Assembly: GCA_023053575.1 (NCBI GenBank)
Contig: JAKZAP010000010.1
Span: 12,175,225-12,239,224, forward strand
DNA length: 64,000 nucleotides
Source of the DNA: Branchinecta lynchi
Lineage: Eukaryota > Arthropoda > Branchiopoda > Anostraca > Branchinectidae
Reading direction: 5' to 3'
The notes beneath the pieces were generated by a model that ran no database searches, was not told where the DNA came from, and saw only the letters and a list, made by a program, of their open reading frames with translations. Shown here in pieces: positions 44,401 to 47,400 of this stretch. Positions within the stretch are counted from its first letter, which is position 1. Each line of letters opens with the position of its first letter. The position numbers and the translations under genes are program-made.

Positions 44401-44782
44401 CAGCTACCGCCTCGCCGCTTCTGAAGAACTCGAAAGCATTTGGCCTCCCTTCTACAGCGCTCCTTTGAAACCCACCCTTAACAGGCCTAGCTGGGGCCAA
44501 AAAGGCATTTTCGACTGATATCGACTCGCTCAGTTCGTCAATCAGCCCGGCTGCTTCTCCCTCTACATCTATACCAAGTCGTAAGAGTTTTGCGACAGCT
44601 GGGTCAGGGCGGGCTTCAACAGCGTCTCGAAGGGGGATACGTTCATCGTCGAAGTCTTCCGCTCTGTCAGAACGGGACCGGATTCCGGGGAGGCCCTCTA
44701 CGGCGGCTCGACTGAATCCGGTGGTTTCTAAGCAGAGCACCCCAGAAAAGAGGGTGCATGTGACTAGTAGACGCCACCGCAT
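2249..44782 (-). CDS. Group II (CHT10-like) multidomain chitinase gene, nine exons, 3' end outside window
   Basis: Secreted endochitinase predicted to hydrolyse beta-1,4-linked GlcNAc in chitin of cuticle or peritrophic matrix. Joining exons 44293-44782, 41344-41529, 34502-34705, 33490-33776, 22696-23001, 16932-17058, 11851-12231, 10205-10456 and 2249-2437 (minus strand) gives an open frame of about 807 residues with consistent splice phases (1,1,1,0,0,1,1,1,1). Order: signal peptide, 140-residue unclassified extension, GH18 (about 167-533) with KVMIAIGGW (242-250), DGFDLDWE (284-291, catalytic Glu291), MTYDLHG (356-362) and [12 protein letters not shown] (501-512), Ser/Thr/Pro linker (542-600), two six-cysteine CBM14 modules (604-655 and 671-720), then the start of a second GH18. 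Multiple GH18 and CBM14 units are typical of arthropod group II chitinases. The first GH18 keeps every catalytic motif, so it should be active. The last visible exon ends phase 1 at a good donor, so the gene continues left. Exon edges are predictions. Confidence 0.88.
2517..2866. mobile_element. Foldback/MITE-like element with GTTTACACG ends
   Basis: Left end carries ACGTTTACACGGAGGGTA and right end, reversed, carries ATTTACACGACGGGTAG, giving imperfect inverted ends. The interior holds several CCCGGGTA-type palindromic bits. It starts about 80 bp upstream (on the gene's strand) of chitinase exon 9. Class unknown and edges approximate. The two open frames here have no family resemblance. Confidence 0.45.
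3075..3140 (+). repeat. Fragment of the TTAA-flanked repeat family
   Basis: GACCCCTCGCAC, then CAGTATTTTAAAGTATTTG and ACTTTAAGACT match the left part of the elements at 27068 and 31508. No terminal TTAA is visible, so it is a fragment. Confidence 0.5.
3150..3453 (+). mobile_element. Two G-tract hAT-type MITE pieces around a further repeat
   Basis: A first right end closes at 3196 (GGGGGATACGGCCCTG) and is followed by GGATGTAC, which is the TSD of the intact copy at 13714-13875 in reverse. The flank 3197-3290 also matches 13613-13713 in reverse, so the same host repeat and insertion exist at both places. A second piece, 3298-3453, has an 11-12-base G tract, the shared core (GGACAAAAAAGTACAAAA and CAGAGGGAAAAGCCT), a C tract and the end CTGGATACGGCCTTG. 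Its left end is missing. Confidence 0.6.
4154..4321 (+). repeat. Hammerhead-like dispersed repeat, copy in tandem unit 1
   Basis: Runs from ACAGGTTTGATTCC through CTGACGAGGACCC, loop, GGGCCGAAATATCG, the ATGA/TCAT hairpin, ACGTATCCGTTGT and GTCAGCTTGGGCTC. All core bases expected for a hammerhead (CTGANGA and GAAA) are present. See the findings for the fold. Confidence 0.7.
5260..5427 (+). repeat. Hammerhead-like dispersed repeat, copy in tandem unit 2
   Basis: Same sequence as 4154-4321 at the 1106-bp offset, with intact core motifs. Followed by the same AGTCAGCTTGGGCTCAAAG flank. Confidence 0.7.
5665..5837 (-). mobile_element. G-tract hAT-type MITE, reversed, right end lost
   Basis: Begins CAAGGCCGTATCCAGG, then C tract, GAAACACACAAAAATAG, AGGCTTTTCCCTCTAA, GTACTTTTTTGTCCGAC and two more C tracts, ending in CTCGAAAAATAACTG without the usual CTGGATACGGG end. 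Present 5'-truncated in tandem unit 1 at 4559-4663. Confidence 0.65.
6122..6325. repeat. Short tandem duplication of about 110 bp
   Basis: CATCTATCCATCCAGC to GTCGTGCTTTA occurs twice (about 6124-6213 and 6229-6320), sharing CTACATGATGTTTTTCATG and CAGTCTAAATTGTCGTGC with a few substitutions. Confidence 0.7.
6330..6612 (+). mobile_element. Possible LINE 3' end with ATC-repeat tail
   Basis: Ends CACAAATAAAATCATCATC and continues as (ATC)n to 6609, the form of a non-LTR retrotransposon 3' terminus with a microsatellite tail. No reverse-transcriptase frame survives upstream, so the call rests on the tail alone. Confidence 0.3.
6636..6760 (+). repeat. Hammerhead-like repeat, diverged copy
   Basis: CCTGAAGAGGACCC, GCCAAG loop and GGGCCGAAATTTAGC are followed by GTAGCTGACTTGTTCGTTTT. 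The core is CTGAAGA, with A where other copies have C. AGCT segments still allow the distal hairpin. Confidence 0.6.
6761..7230. other. Stretch without recognised feature
   Basis: AT-rich intronic DNA. I see no repeat ends, tandem structure or credible coding segment. Confidence 0.35.
7260..8320. repeat. Tandem repeat of about 205 bp, about three copies, one interrupted
   Basis: ACTGGTCTGCTCC recurs near 7898, 8100 and 8307, with AGAGAGTTTCAACATTTAG, ACAGCCTTAAAGGACTTAAT and CTTCGTGCCATAACAG between. A first diverged copy (7283-7472 plus 7841 on) is split by the hAT element at 7473-7840. Open frames on the minus strand in this block repeat with the unit and show no family resemblance. Confidence 0.7.
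7473..7840. mobile_element. hAT-type nonautonomous element, CAGGGGCGTC end family
   Basis: Starts CAGGGGCGTCACGACTGG followed by a long G tract and ends GGCTAGTAACGCCTCTG, after a C tract. Flanks CGTGACAT (7465-7472) and CGTGCCAT (7841-7848) match at 7 of 8 positions; the uninterrupted tandem copy at 8041 reads CTTCGTGCCATAACAG, confirming the empty site. Interior has repeated TCGATTTTT/TCGGTTTTT motifs and no transposase. Confidence 0.85.
8690..9320 (+). repeat. Tandem array of about 123-bp units with a conserved leader
   Basis: AAGGGTTTTGCTTA-type segments occur near 8931, 9055, 9183 and 9305, alternating with GTGCGCATCTTAACC and ATACTTTTGACCAAA. The leader (8700-8800) has ACTTCCAGATGTGCTAGGAC and a G tract. 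The same array lies reversed at about 42100-42720. It sits within chitinase intron 8. A 108-aa open frame here is a by-product. Confidence 0.7.
9321..10204. other. Intron 8 sequence flanking exon 8
   Basis: Holds A-rich runs (9513-9600) and a cluster of TTACCTGT words at 9740-9800. No element ends or coding segment found. Confidence 0.35.
10205..10456 (-). CDS. Chitinase exon 8: second CBM14 chitin-binding domain
   Basis: Encodes a peritrophin-A module with six cysteines (C-x13-C-x5-C-x9-C-x12-C-x7-C, residues 671-720) and the aromatic SYYWC segment, followed by an acidic tail [22 protein letters not shown]. Acceptor TTATTCTAG lies before 10456; the internal AATAAAG would break the frame. 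Donor GTATGT follows 10205. If unspliced the frame stops two codons later, but length 252 nt and phase 1 at both ends favour splicing on to exon 9. Confidence 0.88.
10457..11850. other. Chitinase intron 7
   Basis: No transposon ends seen. Contains a purine-rich tract at 11360-11420 (GAAAGAAAGAGAG-like) followed by C-rich sequence to 11465. Confidence 0.5.
11851..12231 (-). CDS. Chitinase exon 7: Ser/Thr/Pro linker and first CBM14
   Basis: Residues 534-660. The first part is a low-complexity, probably heavily O-glycosylated linker ([20 protein letters not shown]). Then comes a CBM14 with six cysteines at RCPEG, ADC, YQC, FNC, NVC and LDC and aromatic FYQC/WFD positions. Acceptor CCTTTTCTAG before 12231, donor GTTGGT after 11851, 381 nt, phase 1 at both ends. 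The 66-residue Val/Gly-rich frame on the plus strand is its antisense shadow. Confidence 0.9.
12565..12640 (-). mobile_element. LINE-like 3' end with TTGA-repeat tail, reversed
   Basis: CAATCAATCAATCAATTTTA on the plus strand is a (TTGA)n tail on the minus strand, preceded there by GTTGAAATAAAA. A similar tail ends the LINE remnant at 30310-30330. Length of the body unknown. Confidence 0.4.
12641..13612. other. Chitinase intron 6 interior, no recognised feature
   Basis: Intronic sequence with a T run at 13168-13180. Overlapping open frames at 12835-13189 have no family resemblance. Confidence 0.35.
13714..13875 (-). mobile_element. G-tract hAT-type MITE with perfect 8-bp TSD
   Basis: Ends CAGGGCCGTATCC (left) and CTGGATACGGGCCTC (right), flanked by GTACATCC at 13706-13713 and 13876-13883. 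Interior in reversed orientation has the shared AGGCTTTCCCTCTGATCTATG and TTTGTCCGACCCGC segments. The host sequence 13613-13713 is itself a repeat also found at 3197-3290. Confidence 0.9.
14709..15587. mobile_element. PIF/Harbinger-like element, decayed, containing a hammerhead-like repeat
   Basis: Left end AGCCGCATTCACATTGACGCG matches the intact copy at 39779; a degenerate right end (CAATGTGAAAGCAGTTT) lies near 15570-15587. Sequence from 14834 to 14970 is a hammerhead-like repeat inserted inside. The open frame 14840-15358 spans both and is not a gene. Confidence 0.5.
14834..14970 (+). repeat. Hammerhead-like repeat, copy with altered core
   Basis: ACAGGTTTGTTTCC leads to GCCTCACGAGGACCC, so the CTGA of the core is CTCA. 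GGGCCGAAATGTCGCTGATGA and GTATCCGTTGT are conserved. Confidence 0.6.
16059..16356. mobile_element. Foldback MITE with GCGTGTTCCACCCT ends and 5-bp TSD
   Basis: AGCGTGTTCCACCCT at the left and AGGGTGGAACACGCT at the right are perfect inverted repeats, flanked by CAAAG on both sides (16054-16058 and 16357-16361). Interior repeats GTTACTA/TAGTAAC words. Superfamily not assigned. Confidence 0.8.
16737..16902. mobile_element. Palindromic Tc1/mariner-like MITE (CACTGTAAAAA family)
   Basis: Left end CACTGTAAAAA after TA, right end TTTTTACGGTA. The body is almost one long palindrome built from AGTATTTGCTACTGGGATTA and its complement. It lies 30 bp beyond the exon 6 donor, inside intron 6. Other copies: 43331, 46042, 47009 and 63800. 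Confidence 0.8.
16932..17058 (-). CDS. Chitinase exon 6: GH18 C-terminal barrel
   Basis: Encodes [20 protein letters not shown] and [22 protein letters not shown]. This includes the fourth GH18 signature GxxxWxxDxDD with the substrate-stacking tryptophan (residue 506). Acceptor CTTTTACAG before 17058, donor GTATAG after 16932, 127 nt, phase 0 in and phase 1 out. Confidence 0.92.
17730..17906 (+). mobile_element. G-tract hAT-type MITE
   Basis: Starts CAGCCCCGTATCCAG and ends CTGGATACGGCCCTG, with flanks ATTTTCAG (17722-17729) and ATTCTCAG (17907-17914), 7 of 8 identical. G tract at 17756-17766 and C tract at 17877-17892. Shared core present. In intron 5. Confidence 0.85.
18607..18976. mobile_element. 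Unclassified inverted-end element
   Basis: TGACCAGAGCAAAATATCGC and GAGAGTAGCG at the left are matched, reversed, by CGCTACTCCCTCGTGTTATT and TTGCTCTGGTCAGG at the right: roughly 35 bp of inverted ends. No clear TSD found. Confidence 0.6.
19523..19936. mobile_element. Foldback MITE with GGCGTATTCTCGCCG ends
   Basis: Starts AGGCGTATTCTCGCCGTTCC and ends with the complement ACGGCGAGAATACGCCT. Related inner inverted segments (AGCGAGAATACGGGGAATGC and CGCGAGAATACGGGGAGTG) lie inside. A second copy is at 40924-41286. Open frames here are by-products. Confidence 0.75.
19937..22228. other. Intron 5 interior with scattered repeat debris
   Basis: Includes a flank of the hammerhead-like family at 20395-20440 (GACGTATCCGTTTGGCATCG) and two AAACTGAAACTGAAACT tails (about 21335-21355 and 21998-22013) of the kind that end LINEs. 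No gene seen. Confidence 0.4.
22229..22290 (+). repeat. Hammerhead-like repeat fragment with compensatory stem change
   Basis: Reads CCTGAAGAGGATCC, GCCAAG loop, AAGGACCGAAATAC. Compared with the usual GACCCTT/AAGGGCC arms, one C-to-T change in the left arm is matched by a G-to-A change in the right arm, which keeps the stem paired. Confidence 0.6.
22696..23001 (-). CDS. Chitinase exon 5: GH18 middle and insertion domain
   Basis: Encodes [30 protein letters not shown], then [32 protein letters not shown] and [20 protein letters not shown], residues 390-491. GIPFYGRAF and the GYDT region are conserved in GH18 chitinases. A possible N-glycosylation site is NTS. Acceptor TGTCTTTAG before 23001, donor GTAAGA after 22696, 306 nt, phase 0 at both ends. 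Overlapping frames of 153 and 64 residues are shadows. Confidence 0.93.
23380..23605. repeat. Head-to-head pair of degenerate hammerhead-like repeats
   Basis: A plus-strand copy (CCCTGAAGAGAACCC, GCCAAG, then TTGACGTATCCGTTTTGC) has lost the GGGCCGAAA segment. A minus-strand copy (AGCGATATTTCGGAC and GGGTCCTCGTCAGC, reversed) follows. The layout is like 1093-1364 but older. Confidence 0.6.
24064..24120 (+). other. tRNA-like B-box segment, possible SINE head
   Basis: GTCGTGCGTTCGATTCCTAC contains a near-perfect polymerase III B box (GTTCGATTCC, 24098-24107), with an arm-like context of AAGAGGTCGTG before and CCCGGCACA after. No complete cloverleaf can be drawn, so this is probably a tRNA-derived fragment rather than a tRNA gene. 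Confidence 0.3.
24480..25240. repeat. Imperfect inverted repeat pair of about 80-bp arms
   Basis: GCGGCCCACAAGGTTTTTGT and CGAATTTGACAGATAGTTGT (about 24560-24605) are matched, reversed, by TTTTGTCAAATTTGAGG and CACACAAACCTTGTGGGTC (about 25150-25190). The outer parts (CGTTTCC and CGAAAACC) also correspond. Likely a foldback element; edges not defined. Confidence 0.5.
25445..26622. mobile_element. hAT-type nonautonomous element, 1178 bp, perfect TSD
   Basis: Starts CAGGGGCGTCGCAAGGGGGG and ends CTTTACGCCCCTG, flanked by TGTGTGGC at 25437-25444 and 26623-26630. Same end family as 7473-7840. The interior is rich in ATTCGGTAATTATTCGGTAT-like words in both orientations, about a dozen. No transposase frame. 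Confidence 0.88.
27068..27439. mobile_element. TTAA-flanked MITE (piggyBac-like)
   Basis: TTAAAGGACCCCTCGCAC at the left and GACAGGTCCTTTAA at the right: AGGACC/GGTCCT inverted ends inside duplicated TTAA. Shared interior includes ACTCTTCAACTTA, AATAACCCACGG and GAAATTGGGGTCT. Related copies are at 31508, 33112 and 52133. Confidence 0.85.
27670..28170 (+). repeat. Decayed GGGATCCC-end repeat fragment
   Basis: Contains satellite-like GAAACCGGAAA (27819) and two AACAAGATCCGACAGTCTAGA-type units (27970 and 28080 area), then the terminal CCTTTGGGATCCCATC and AACCTTTGGTCTTGTTTAG (28123-28155), the same end as at 37997 and 60772. Confidence 0.55.
28171..29121. other. Intron 4 interior without recognised feature
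   Basis: No repeat ends or coding segment identified in this part of the 10.5-kb intron. Confidence 0.35.
29130..29341 (+). mobile_element. G-tract hAT-type MITE with perfect 8-bp TSD
   Basis: CAGGCCCGTATCCAGG start and TTAGATGCGGCCTTG end lie between GTCTGCGC copies (29122-29129 and 29342-29349). It has the longest G-rich run of the window (29156-29203, broken only by a few C and A bases). The three open frames here are Gly/Pro-rich by-products. Confidence 0.92.
29520..29549 (+). repeat. TTA microsatellite
   Basis: (TTA)n run, about eight units. Confidence 0.8.
29870..30330 (+). pseudogene. LINE C-terminal reverse-transcriptase ORF remnant with TTGA tail
   Basis: The frame 29968-30309 includes [17 protein letters not shown] and [20 protein letters not shown], resembling the C-terminal part of non-LTR retrotransposon polymerases (LF.SYC..MYC and SASxMF segments). 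Upstream, in another frame, is [14 protein letters not shown]. The element ends AATTAAATAAATTGATTGAT followed by more TTGA. 5'-truncated and frame-broken; clade not assigned. Confidence 0.6.
30359..30828. repeat. Tandem duplication, 235-bp unit, two copies
   Basis: CTGACTGGTAACTGATGTCG begins at 30359 and again at 30594. The copies differ at only a handful of positions (for example AAAGAGTTCCACC against GAGAGTTCAACC). Confidence 0.9.
31160..31322. repeat. CGTCCCC minisatellite
   Basis: Degenerate 14-18-bp units of the form GACAAAACGTCCCC run across the segment with changes between copies. Related short arrays are at 32437-32550 and 56245-56345. Confidence 0.8.
31508..31864. mobile_element. 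TTAA-flanked MITE (piggyBac-like)
   Basis: TTAAAGGACCCCTCGCACTA to GGTAAGACAGGTCCTTTAA, with TTAA at 31508-31511 and 31861-31864. Closely similar to 27068-27439. Confidence 0.85.
32437..32550. repeat. CGTCCCC minisatellite, reversed
   Basis: Units of the form GGGGACGTTTTGTC repeat about six times with variation, complementary to 31160-31322. Confidence 0.75.
32691..32853 (-). mobile_element. G-tract hAT-type MITE with perfect 8-bp TSD
   Basis: CAAGGCCGTATCCAGG to CCTGGATACGGGCCTG, flanked by CCCAGGTA at 32683-32690 and 32854-32861. Reversed orientation, with the shared core. Confidence 0.92.
33112..33487. mobile_element. TTAA-family MITE copy, truncated at both ends, touching exon 4
   Basis: Shares ACTCTTCAACTTACAGTATT, AGCCCACGG, GAAATTGGGGTCTC and GTATTATAGGTAAGAC with 31508-31864, but lacks AAAGGACC-TTAA at both sides. 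Its right part breaks off at the GTAAGAC that overlaps the donor of chitinase exon 4. Confidence 0.75.
33490..33776 (-). CDS. Chitinase exon 4: GH18 barrel with MTYDLHG
   Basis: Residues 294-389: [32 protein letters not shown], then [19 protein letters not shown] and [10 protein letters not shown]. The third GH18 signature MxYDxxG is intact. Acceptor CAACCATAG before 33776, donor GTAAGT after 33490, 287 nt, phase 1 in and phase 0 out. Confidence 0.93.
34345..34366 (+). repeat. Poly(A) run
   Basis: About 20 consecutive A. Could be an old retroposon tail, but no body is recognised. Confidence 0.5.
34502..34705 (-). CDS. Chitinase exon 3: GH18 catalytic exon
   Basis: Residues 226-294: [36 protein letters not shown], then [20 protein letters not shown] and WEYPG. 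It holds the KxxxxxGGW and DxxDxDxE signatures with proton donor Glu291 and supporting Asp287 and Asp289. Acceptor TTTCTTTTAG before 34705, donor GTATGA after 34502, 204 nt, phase 1 at both ends. Confidence 0.95.
34706..35230. other. Intron 2 sequence without recognised feature
   Basis: Short pyrimidine-rich tract at 34905-34935. No repeat ends found. Confidence 0.35.
35234..35790 (+). repeat. GGGATCCC-end repeat, truncated copy
   Basis: Starts CTTGGGATCCCAAAACGTAAG, then GTCTGTCTGTCCGTCTG, GATAACTCTCGAAAGG, GATGGGCTCTGTAGCTC and about three diverged satellite monomers (ACATGCTGAA near 35490 and 35671). Confidence 0.75.
35806..36410 (-). repeat. Reversed member of a 17-kb-separated repeat pair
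   Basis: Reverse complement of about 53560-54200: GGATAGCTGTTATGGCACG, TCAGCCGATTATCCCGG, AAGACCAGTGTGGTAC and ATTCTTTGCTAATCAA all match. Here the GGCTCCCTCCGC site is one unit long (TAGGGAGCGAAGGG). Confidence 0.75.
36578..38015 (+). repeat. GGGATCCC-end repeat, complete-looking copy
   Basis: Begins TTTTTGGGATCCCAAAACGT, followed by ACCTATGACATCGC, (CCGT)n at 36627-36696, GATAACTCTCGAAGGG, GATGGGCTTTGTAGC, the satellite monomers, then ends TTTTTGGGATCCCATCG and AACCTTTGGTCTTGTT. Nested within the hAT element. Confidence 0.8.
36888..37710 (+). repeat. 136-137-bp tandem satellite, six units
   Basis: GACATGCTGAA or close variants begin at 36888, 37025, 37162, 37299, 37435 and 37571, spacing 137, 137, 137, 136 and 136. 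Each unit carries GGAATCCGGCCCAAACCGGAA and AAGTTTTATTTGAAGTTGAT. Confidence 0.95.
38895..38996. mobile_element. Short foldback element related to the PIF/Harbinger-like family
   Basis: CCATTCACAAGC on the left is matched by TTGTGAACGCGGCT on the right, next to TTA/TAA. Inside are repeated GCCTAGC/GCCTACG words. About 100 bp. Confidence 0.45.
39383..39767. mobile_element. PIF/Harbinger-like MITE with TAA TSD
   Basis: TGTAGCGTTTACACGGACA at the left and TGTACTTGTAAACGCTGCA at the right form inverted ends, flanked by TAA (39380-39382 and 39768-39770). Interior holds several GGAATCCCGTCGACT-like words. Confidence 0.75.
39779..40147. mobile_element. PIF/Harbinger-like MITE with TAA TSD (AGCCGCTTTCACA family)
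   Basis: AGCCGCTTTCACATTGACGC to GTCATTGTGAAAGCGGCT: near-perfect inverted ends of about 25 bp, flanked by TAA at 39776-39778 and 40148-40150. Eleven bases separate it from the preceding element. Confidence 0.85.
40924..41286. mobile_element. Foldback MITE with GGCGTATTCTCGCCG ends, copy beside exon 2
   Basis: AGGCGTATTCTCGCCGGC at the left and GGGCGAGAATACGG at the right; interior matches 19523-19936 reversed (AATTGATTTTAC-type and ATGATGGTGATGA-type segments). It ends about 58 bp from the exon 2 donor. Confidence 0.7.
41344..41529 (-). CDS. Chitinase exon 2: start of first GH18 domain
   Basis: Residues 164-226: [20 protein letters not shown], then [20 protein letters not shown] and [12 protein letters not shown]. 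This is the first beta strand (KVICYWGAW) and the CTHIIYSF segment of GH18. NSS is a possible N-glycosylation site. Acceptor CAATTTTAG before 41529, donor GTAAAC after 41344, 186 nt, phase 1 at both ends. Confidence 0.93.
41530..42099. other. Intron 1 sequence, no recognised feature
   Basis: AT-rich. I see no repeat ends or coding segment. Confidence 0.35.
42100..42720 (-). repeat. Tandem array of about 120-bp units, reversed copy of 8690-9320
   Basis: GATGCGCACTTTAA and AGCAAAACCCTTGAGGCA recur near 42150, 42240, 42340 and 42460, followed by TTCATCGTCCTAGCACATCT and C tracts. The AGCACATCTGGAAGTACC leader recurs near 42925. Confidence 0.7.
42997..43025. other. Perfect 10-bp hairpin
   Basis: ATGGCACTTG, loop GCCGATAGG, CAAGTGCCAT. 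It follows a GACCGACCGACGG tract and precedes an A run, and marks the end of the leader segment of the 42.1-kb array family. Function unknown. Confidence 0.5.
43331..43499. mobile_element. Palindromic Tc1/mariner-like MITE (CACTGTAAAAA family)
   Basis: TACTGTACAAAATTTCTCC at the left and TTTTTTTTACAGTG at the right, with TA after the right end. The body pairs TTGGATTAATCTTATC with GATAAGATTA-type segments. Confidence 0.75.
43500..44292. other. Intron 1 sequence, no recognised feature
   Basis: T/C-rich tract at 43625-43658. No element ends or coding segment recognised. Confidence 0.35.
44293..44782 (-). CDS. Chitinase exon 1: signal peptide and unclassified N-terminal extension
   Basis: Starts [20 protein letters not shown], a good signal peptide (basic n-region, hydrophobic core, cleavage near residue 17). 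The next 145 residues match no domain I know; they are Ala/Glu/Arg-rich and contain three copies of a nine-residue motif ([27 protein letters not shown]). Donor GTAAGT after 44293, phase 1, joins in frame to exon 2. Upstream of the ATG, TTTTTACTTTTCAG at about 44806-44819 looks like a splice acceptor, so a separate 5' UTR exon is likely. Linkage to the chitinase is inferred from phase, strand and signal peptide; it could be a different gene. Confidence 0.65.
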
Positions 44783-44805
44783 GACGGCGCTTGCGGAATA
44801 TTAGT
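44783..44805 (-). other. Probable 5' UTR part of exon 1
   Basis: Lies between the putative acceptor CAG (44806-44808) and the ATG. The promoter and first non-coding exon were not located. Confidence 0.4.
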
Positions 44806-44819
44806 CTGAAAAGTAAAAA

Positions 44820-46041
44820 TCTTCATAACAACCAGGAAGAAATACGTATCTTAGTCATGTCAAGAACCCATAAACCTCCTCGCAGCTCATCTTGAATGAT
44901 TTTCCGACTATTGCCTTTTCATTGTCAATCAGAATACTCCTGCCTTAATCAAAACAGGGCTTCTGTCTCAGAACAGAGCTCCTGTCTGAAGGAAAAGGAA
45001 GAAGAAAACCAACAGAACAAGGGTTTTCGCGACGGCTTGACCAGCTTGGGCCGCCCAGTGTTGCCAAGATCTTGACTAATAAAACTATCAAAATTCCTGA
45101 CAAAAAGGTGTTCACCGCCTCGAATTGTTTTTTCGCGTTCAGCTGCACAAAATGCGATATTGGTAATTATTCTGAGTTTGTATCTTCGAAACATTTCTTG
45201 ATTGTTAGATTACAGCTTTTCAACAAAATTTAGTCGGCGGAGAATGTTATTTTGGTTTTATGTAAGACTTCAACCTTGTCTTGTGTACTAAATCAAGGCA
45301 AGTAGCCTACACGTTTTTAGGGCGGTAATCTGTAATTTTAGTGAAGTATATGAGAATGTTCTTTTTCTGACCTAAAAGTGTCATTTACGAAAGGGTGTCA
45401 TTTTAAGAGAAAAAGTGTCACGGTGTCACCCAGCGGCAAAAAGTATCAAAAAGCACCAAAAGTGTCACACTTGGCAACACTGACCCGACCAGAATAAGCT
45501 CATCACTCTACCTGGAACGTCTGTATTCTCACGTCTCGAAAACGTTCAGTACACTAGCCATGGCCGTGGTTTTGGGGCCAGAAATCGGTACTGCAGGGAG
45601 CTTCGAGTTTTCTGAAGAATAGAAAGTTTTATTTATACTTGTACGAAAATATTTCAAAACAAGCATACTTACACGCTTATTTTATTATCTTGACGTGGTC
45701 TATGGCGAGGGTCTAAGCTGAATGCAGTATCGATTTATGGCCCCAAAAAGCCACCTATGGCGCTATGCATAGTGATTGCATACCAAAGTCTTGGGTGTTA
45801 CGGAACTCAATTTATTCGGTGCAGGCCGAGAAATGCAGATTCTTATCATTATCCATTCTTGGTAATAGCCCAGATTTTAGGGTAGTTTCGTCATTCAAAT
45901 TCTATTGTGATTATTCGGGTTACGGTACAGGCTAATTGTCTACTTAGAAGAGTCGACTGTCCTCGCCTACTCGTATCTCTTCTTAATGAGCAAGCAACAC
46001 GGTTTGTACAAAATAAAAGACATACTACACTGTACTACACT
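44820..46041. other. Upstream of the chitinase coding start, no recognised feature
   Basis: A promoter is expected somewhere to the right of exon 1, but I see no convincing TATA/initiator pair here. A cluster of AAAAGTGTCA words lies at 45375-45475. Confidence 0.35.
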
Positions 46042-46187
46042 ACACTCCGAATAAGGATGCAGTATTTGCTACTGGGATTAATCTTATCTCTTTTGGGATA
46101 AGGTTAATCTGAATTATGGGTAATCTTATCTCAACAAAGATAAGATTAATCCCAGTGGCAAATACTGCAAGATTTTTTTTTACTGTG
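46042..46187. mobile_element. Palindromic Tc1/mariner-like MITE, left end degraded
   Basis: TGCAGTATTTGCTACTGGGA through its complement to TTTTTTTTACTGTG. Preceded by an imperfect CTACACTACACTC run. Confidence 0.75.
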
Positions 46188-46484
46188 TACAGATTTGGGT
46201 TCCTGTGAAACAACCTTCTCCCTTATCGGGGTGGGGGGGGGATCGGCCCTACATAGCTGTAGGCCACAGAAAGGATCCAGTTTGATAATAATAATAACAA
46301 TAACTTGATTTGGTACCCATCAACGAGCACAAGATAGAGTAAACAAAGGAACGGAGAAGGAACCATCATCGAAGAAAAGACGGTGCAACAAAATTGCCGA
46401 GCTACATAACCAACCTATTGTAGGAATGACCGTTGATTGATTATTGACATTATCGCTAAAATCTTTGCGTAATTTGCCCAAAAA

Positions 46485-46838
46485 CACTGTAGAAGTTTCA
46501 TAACAGATAACACGAGGATGCGCGGTTTCAACAGATGATGCGTAACAGATAACACTTCGGATGATATCGGCTGTGGTTCAAAATATTATGCATAATAAGC
46601 GTTACCATCAGGAAGAACCAAAAAACGCCAAAAAGTATCTGCTGAGTTTTCCGACATAATGACGAAAAGGAATAATGTCAGTAGATTGCTTTTTTGTCTC
46701 TTCCTAATAAAGCTTGTTATGCATAACATTTCATAACGTTTTCAAAAACAACAGATAATATCCGAAGTGTCATTTGTTACGCATTACCTGTTGAGACCGC
46801 GCATCCTCGTGTTATCTGTTATGAAACTTCGGACAGTG
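46485..46838. mobile_element. Palindromic MITE (CACTGTCAGAAGTTTC family)
   Basis: CACTGTAGAAGTTTCATAACAG at the left and CTGTTATGAAACTTCGGACAG with TG at the right. Inner words GATAACACGAGGATGCGCGG and CCGCGCATCCTCGTG also pair, so the element folds almost end to end. Other copies at 49014 and 63551. Confidence 0.8.
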
Positions 46839-47008
46839 TACTGTCAGCGGTTCAGTAAATTTGGAAGTGGCGGCTATTTTACTGTTACGGGTCCAGGGAT
46901 GGAGGCTATTTTTTATCGATGCTTATGGTTAACATCCGCAAGAAAGGTGTGATGTATAGTGGGCACGGCCATCGAGTTAAAAATCGTGACGCAGTTGAAA
47001 CGCAACTT

Positions 47009-47165
47009 CACTGTAAAAAAAATCTTGCAGTATTTGCTACTGGGATTAATCTTGTCTTTATTGAGATAAGATTATCCCTAATTCGGATTAATTTTATCCC
47101 AATAGTGATAAGATTAATCCCAGTAGCAAATACTGCATCTTTATTCGGAGAAACTTTTTACAGTG
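47009..47165. mobile_element. Palindromic Tc1/mariner-like MITE (CACTGTAAAAA family)
   Basis: CACTGTAAAAAAAATCTTGC to AACTTTTTACAGTG. Flanking dinucleotides are TT rather than TA, so one side may have mutated. Confidence 0.8.
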
Positions 47166-47219
47166 TTGTTCGCCACAATGATAGGCTATCTTTTATTTCA
47201 TTACTGTTTTTACTTTTTA

Positions 47220-47400
47220 CTTACTTTTTTTTAAACAACAAGTGAATAATACTGTTATTGTAATTTGTTTGTCGAAATCGTGTGTATTTTTTATAGTATT
47301 TACATGTCACTGAAGGGAAACGATGGTTTAAGCATAGTTTTGTTTTATACATTATATTTTGTACTCCTCAGTTCTGAGGGAAATAAATAAATAAATTTGT
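47220..47400 (+). mobile_element. Possible LINE 3' end with AAAT tail
   Basis: Ends TCTGAGGGAAATAAATAAAT, typical of a non-LTR element tail. No coding part recognised. Confidence 0.3.
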
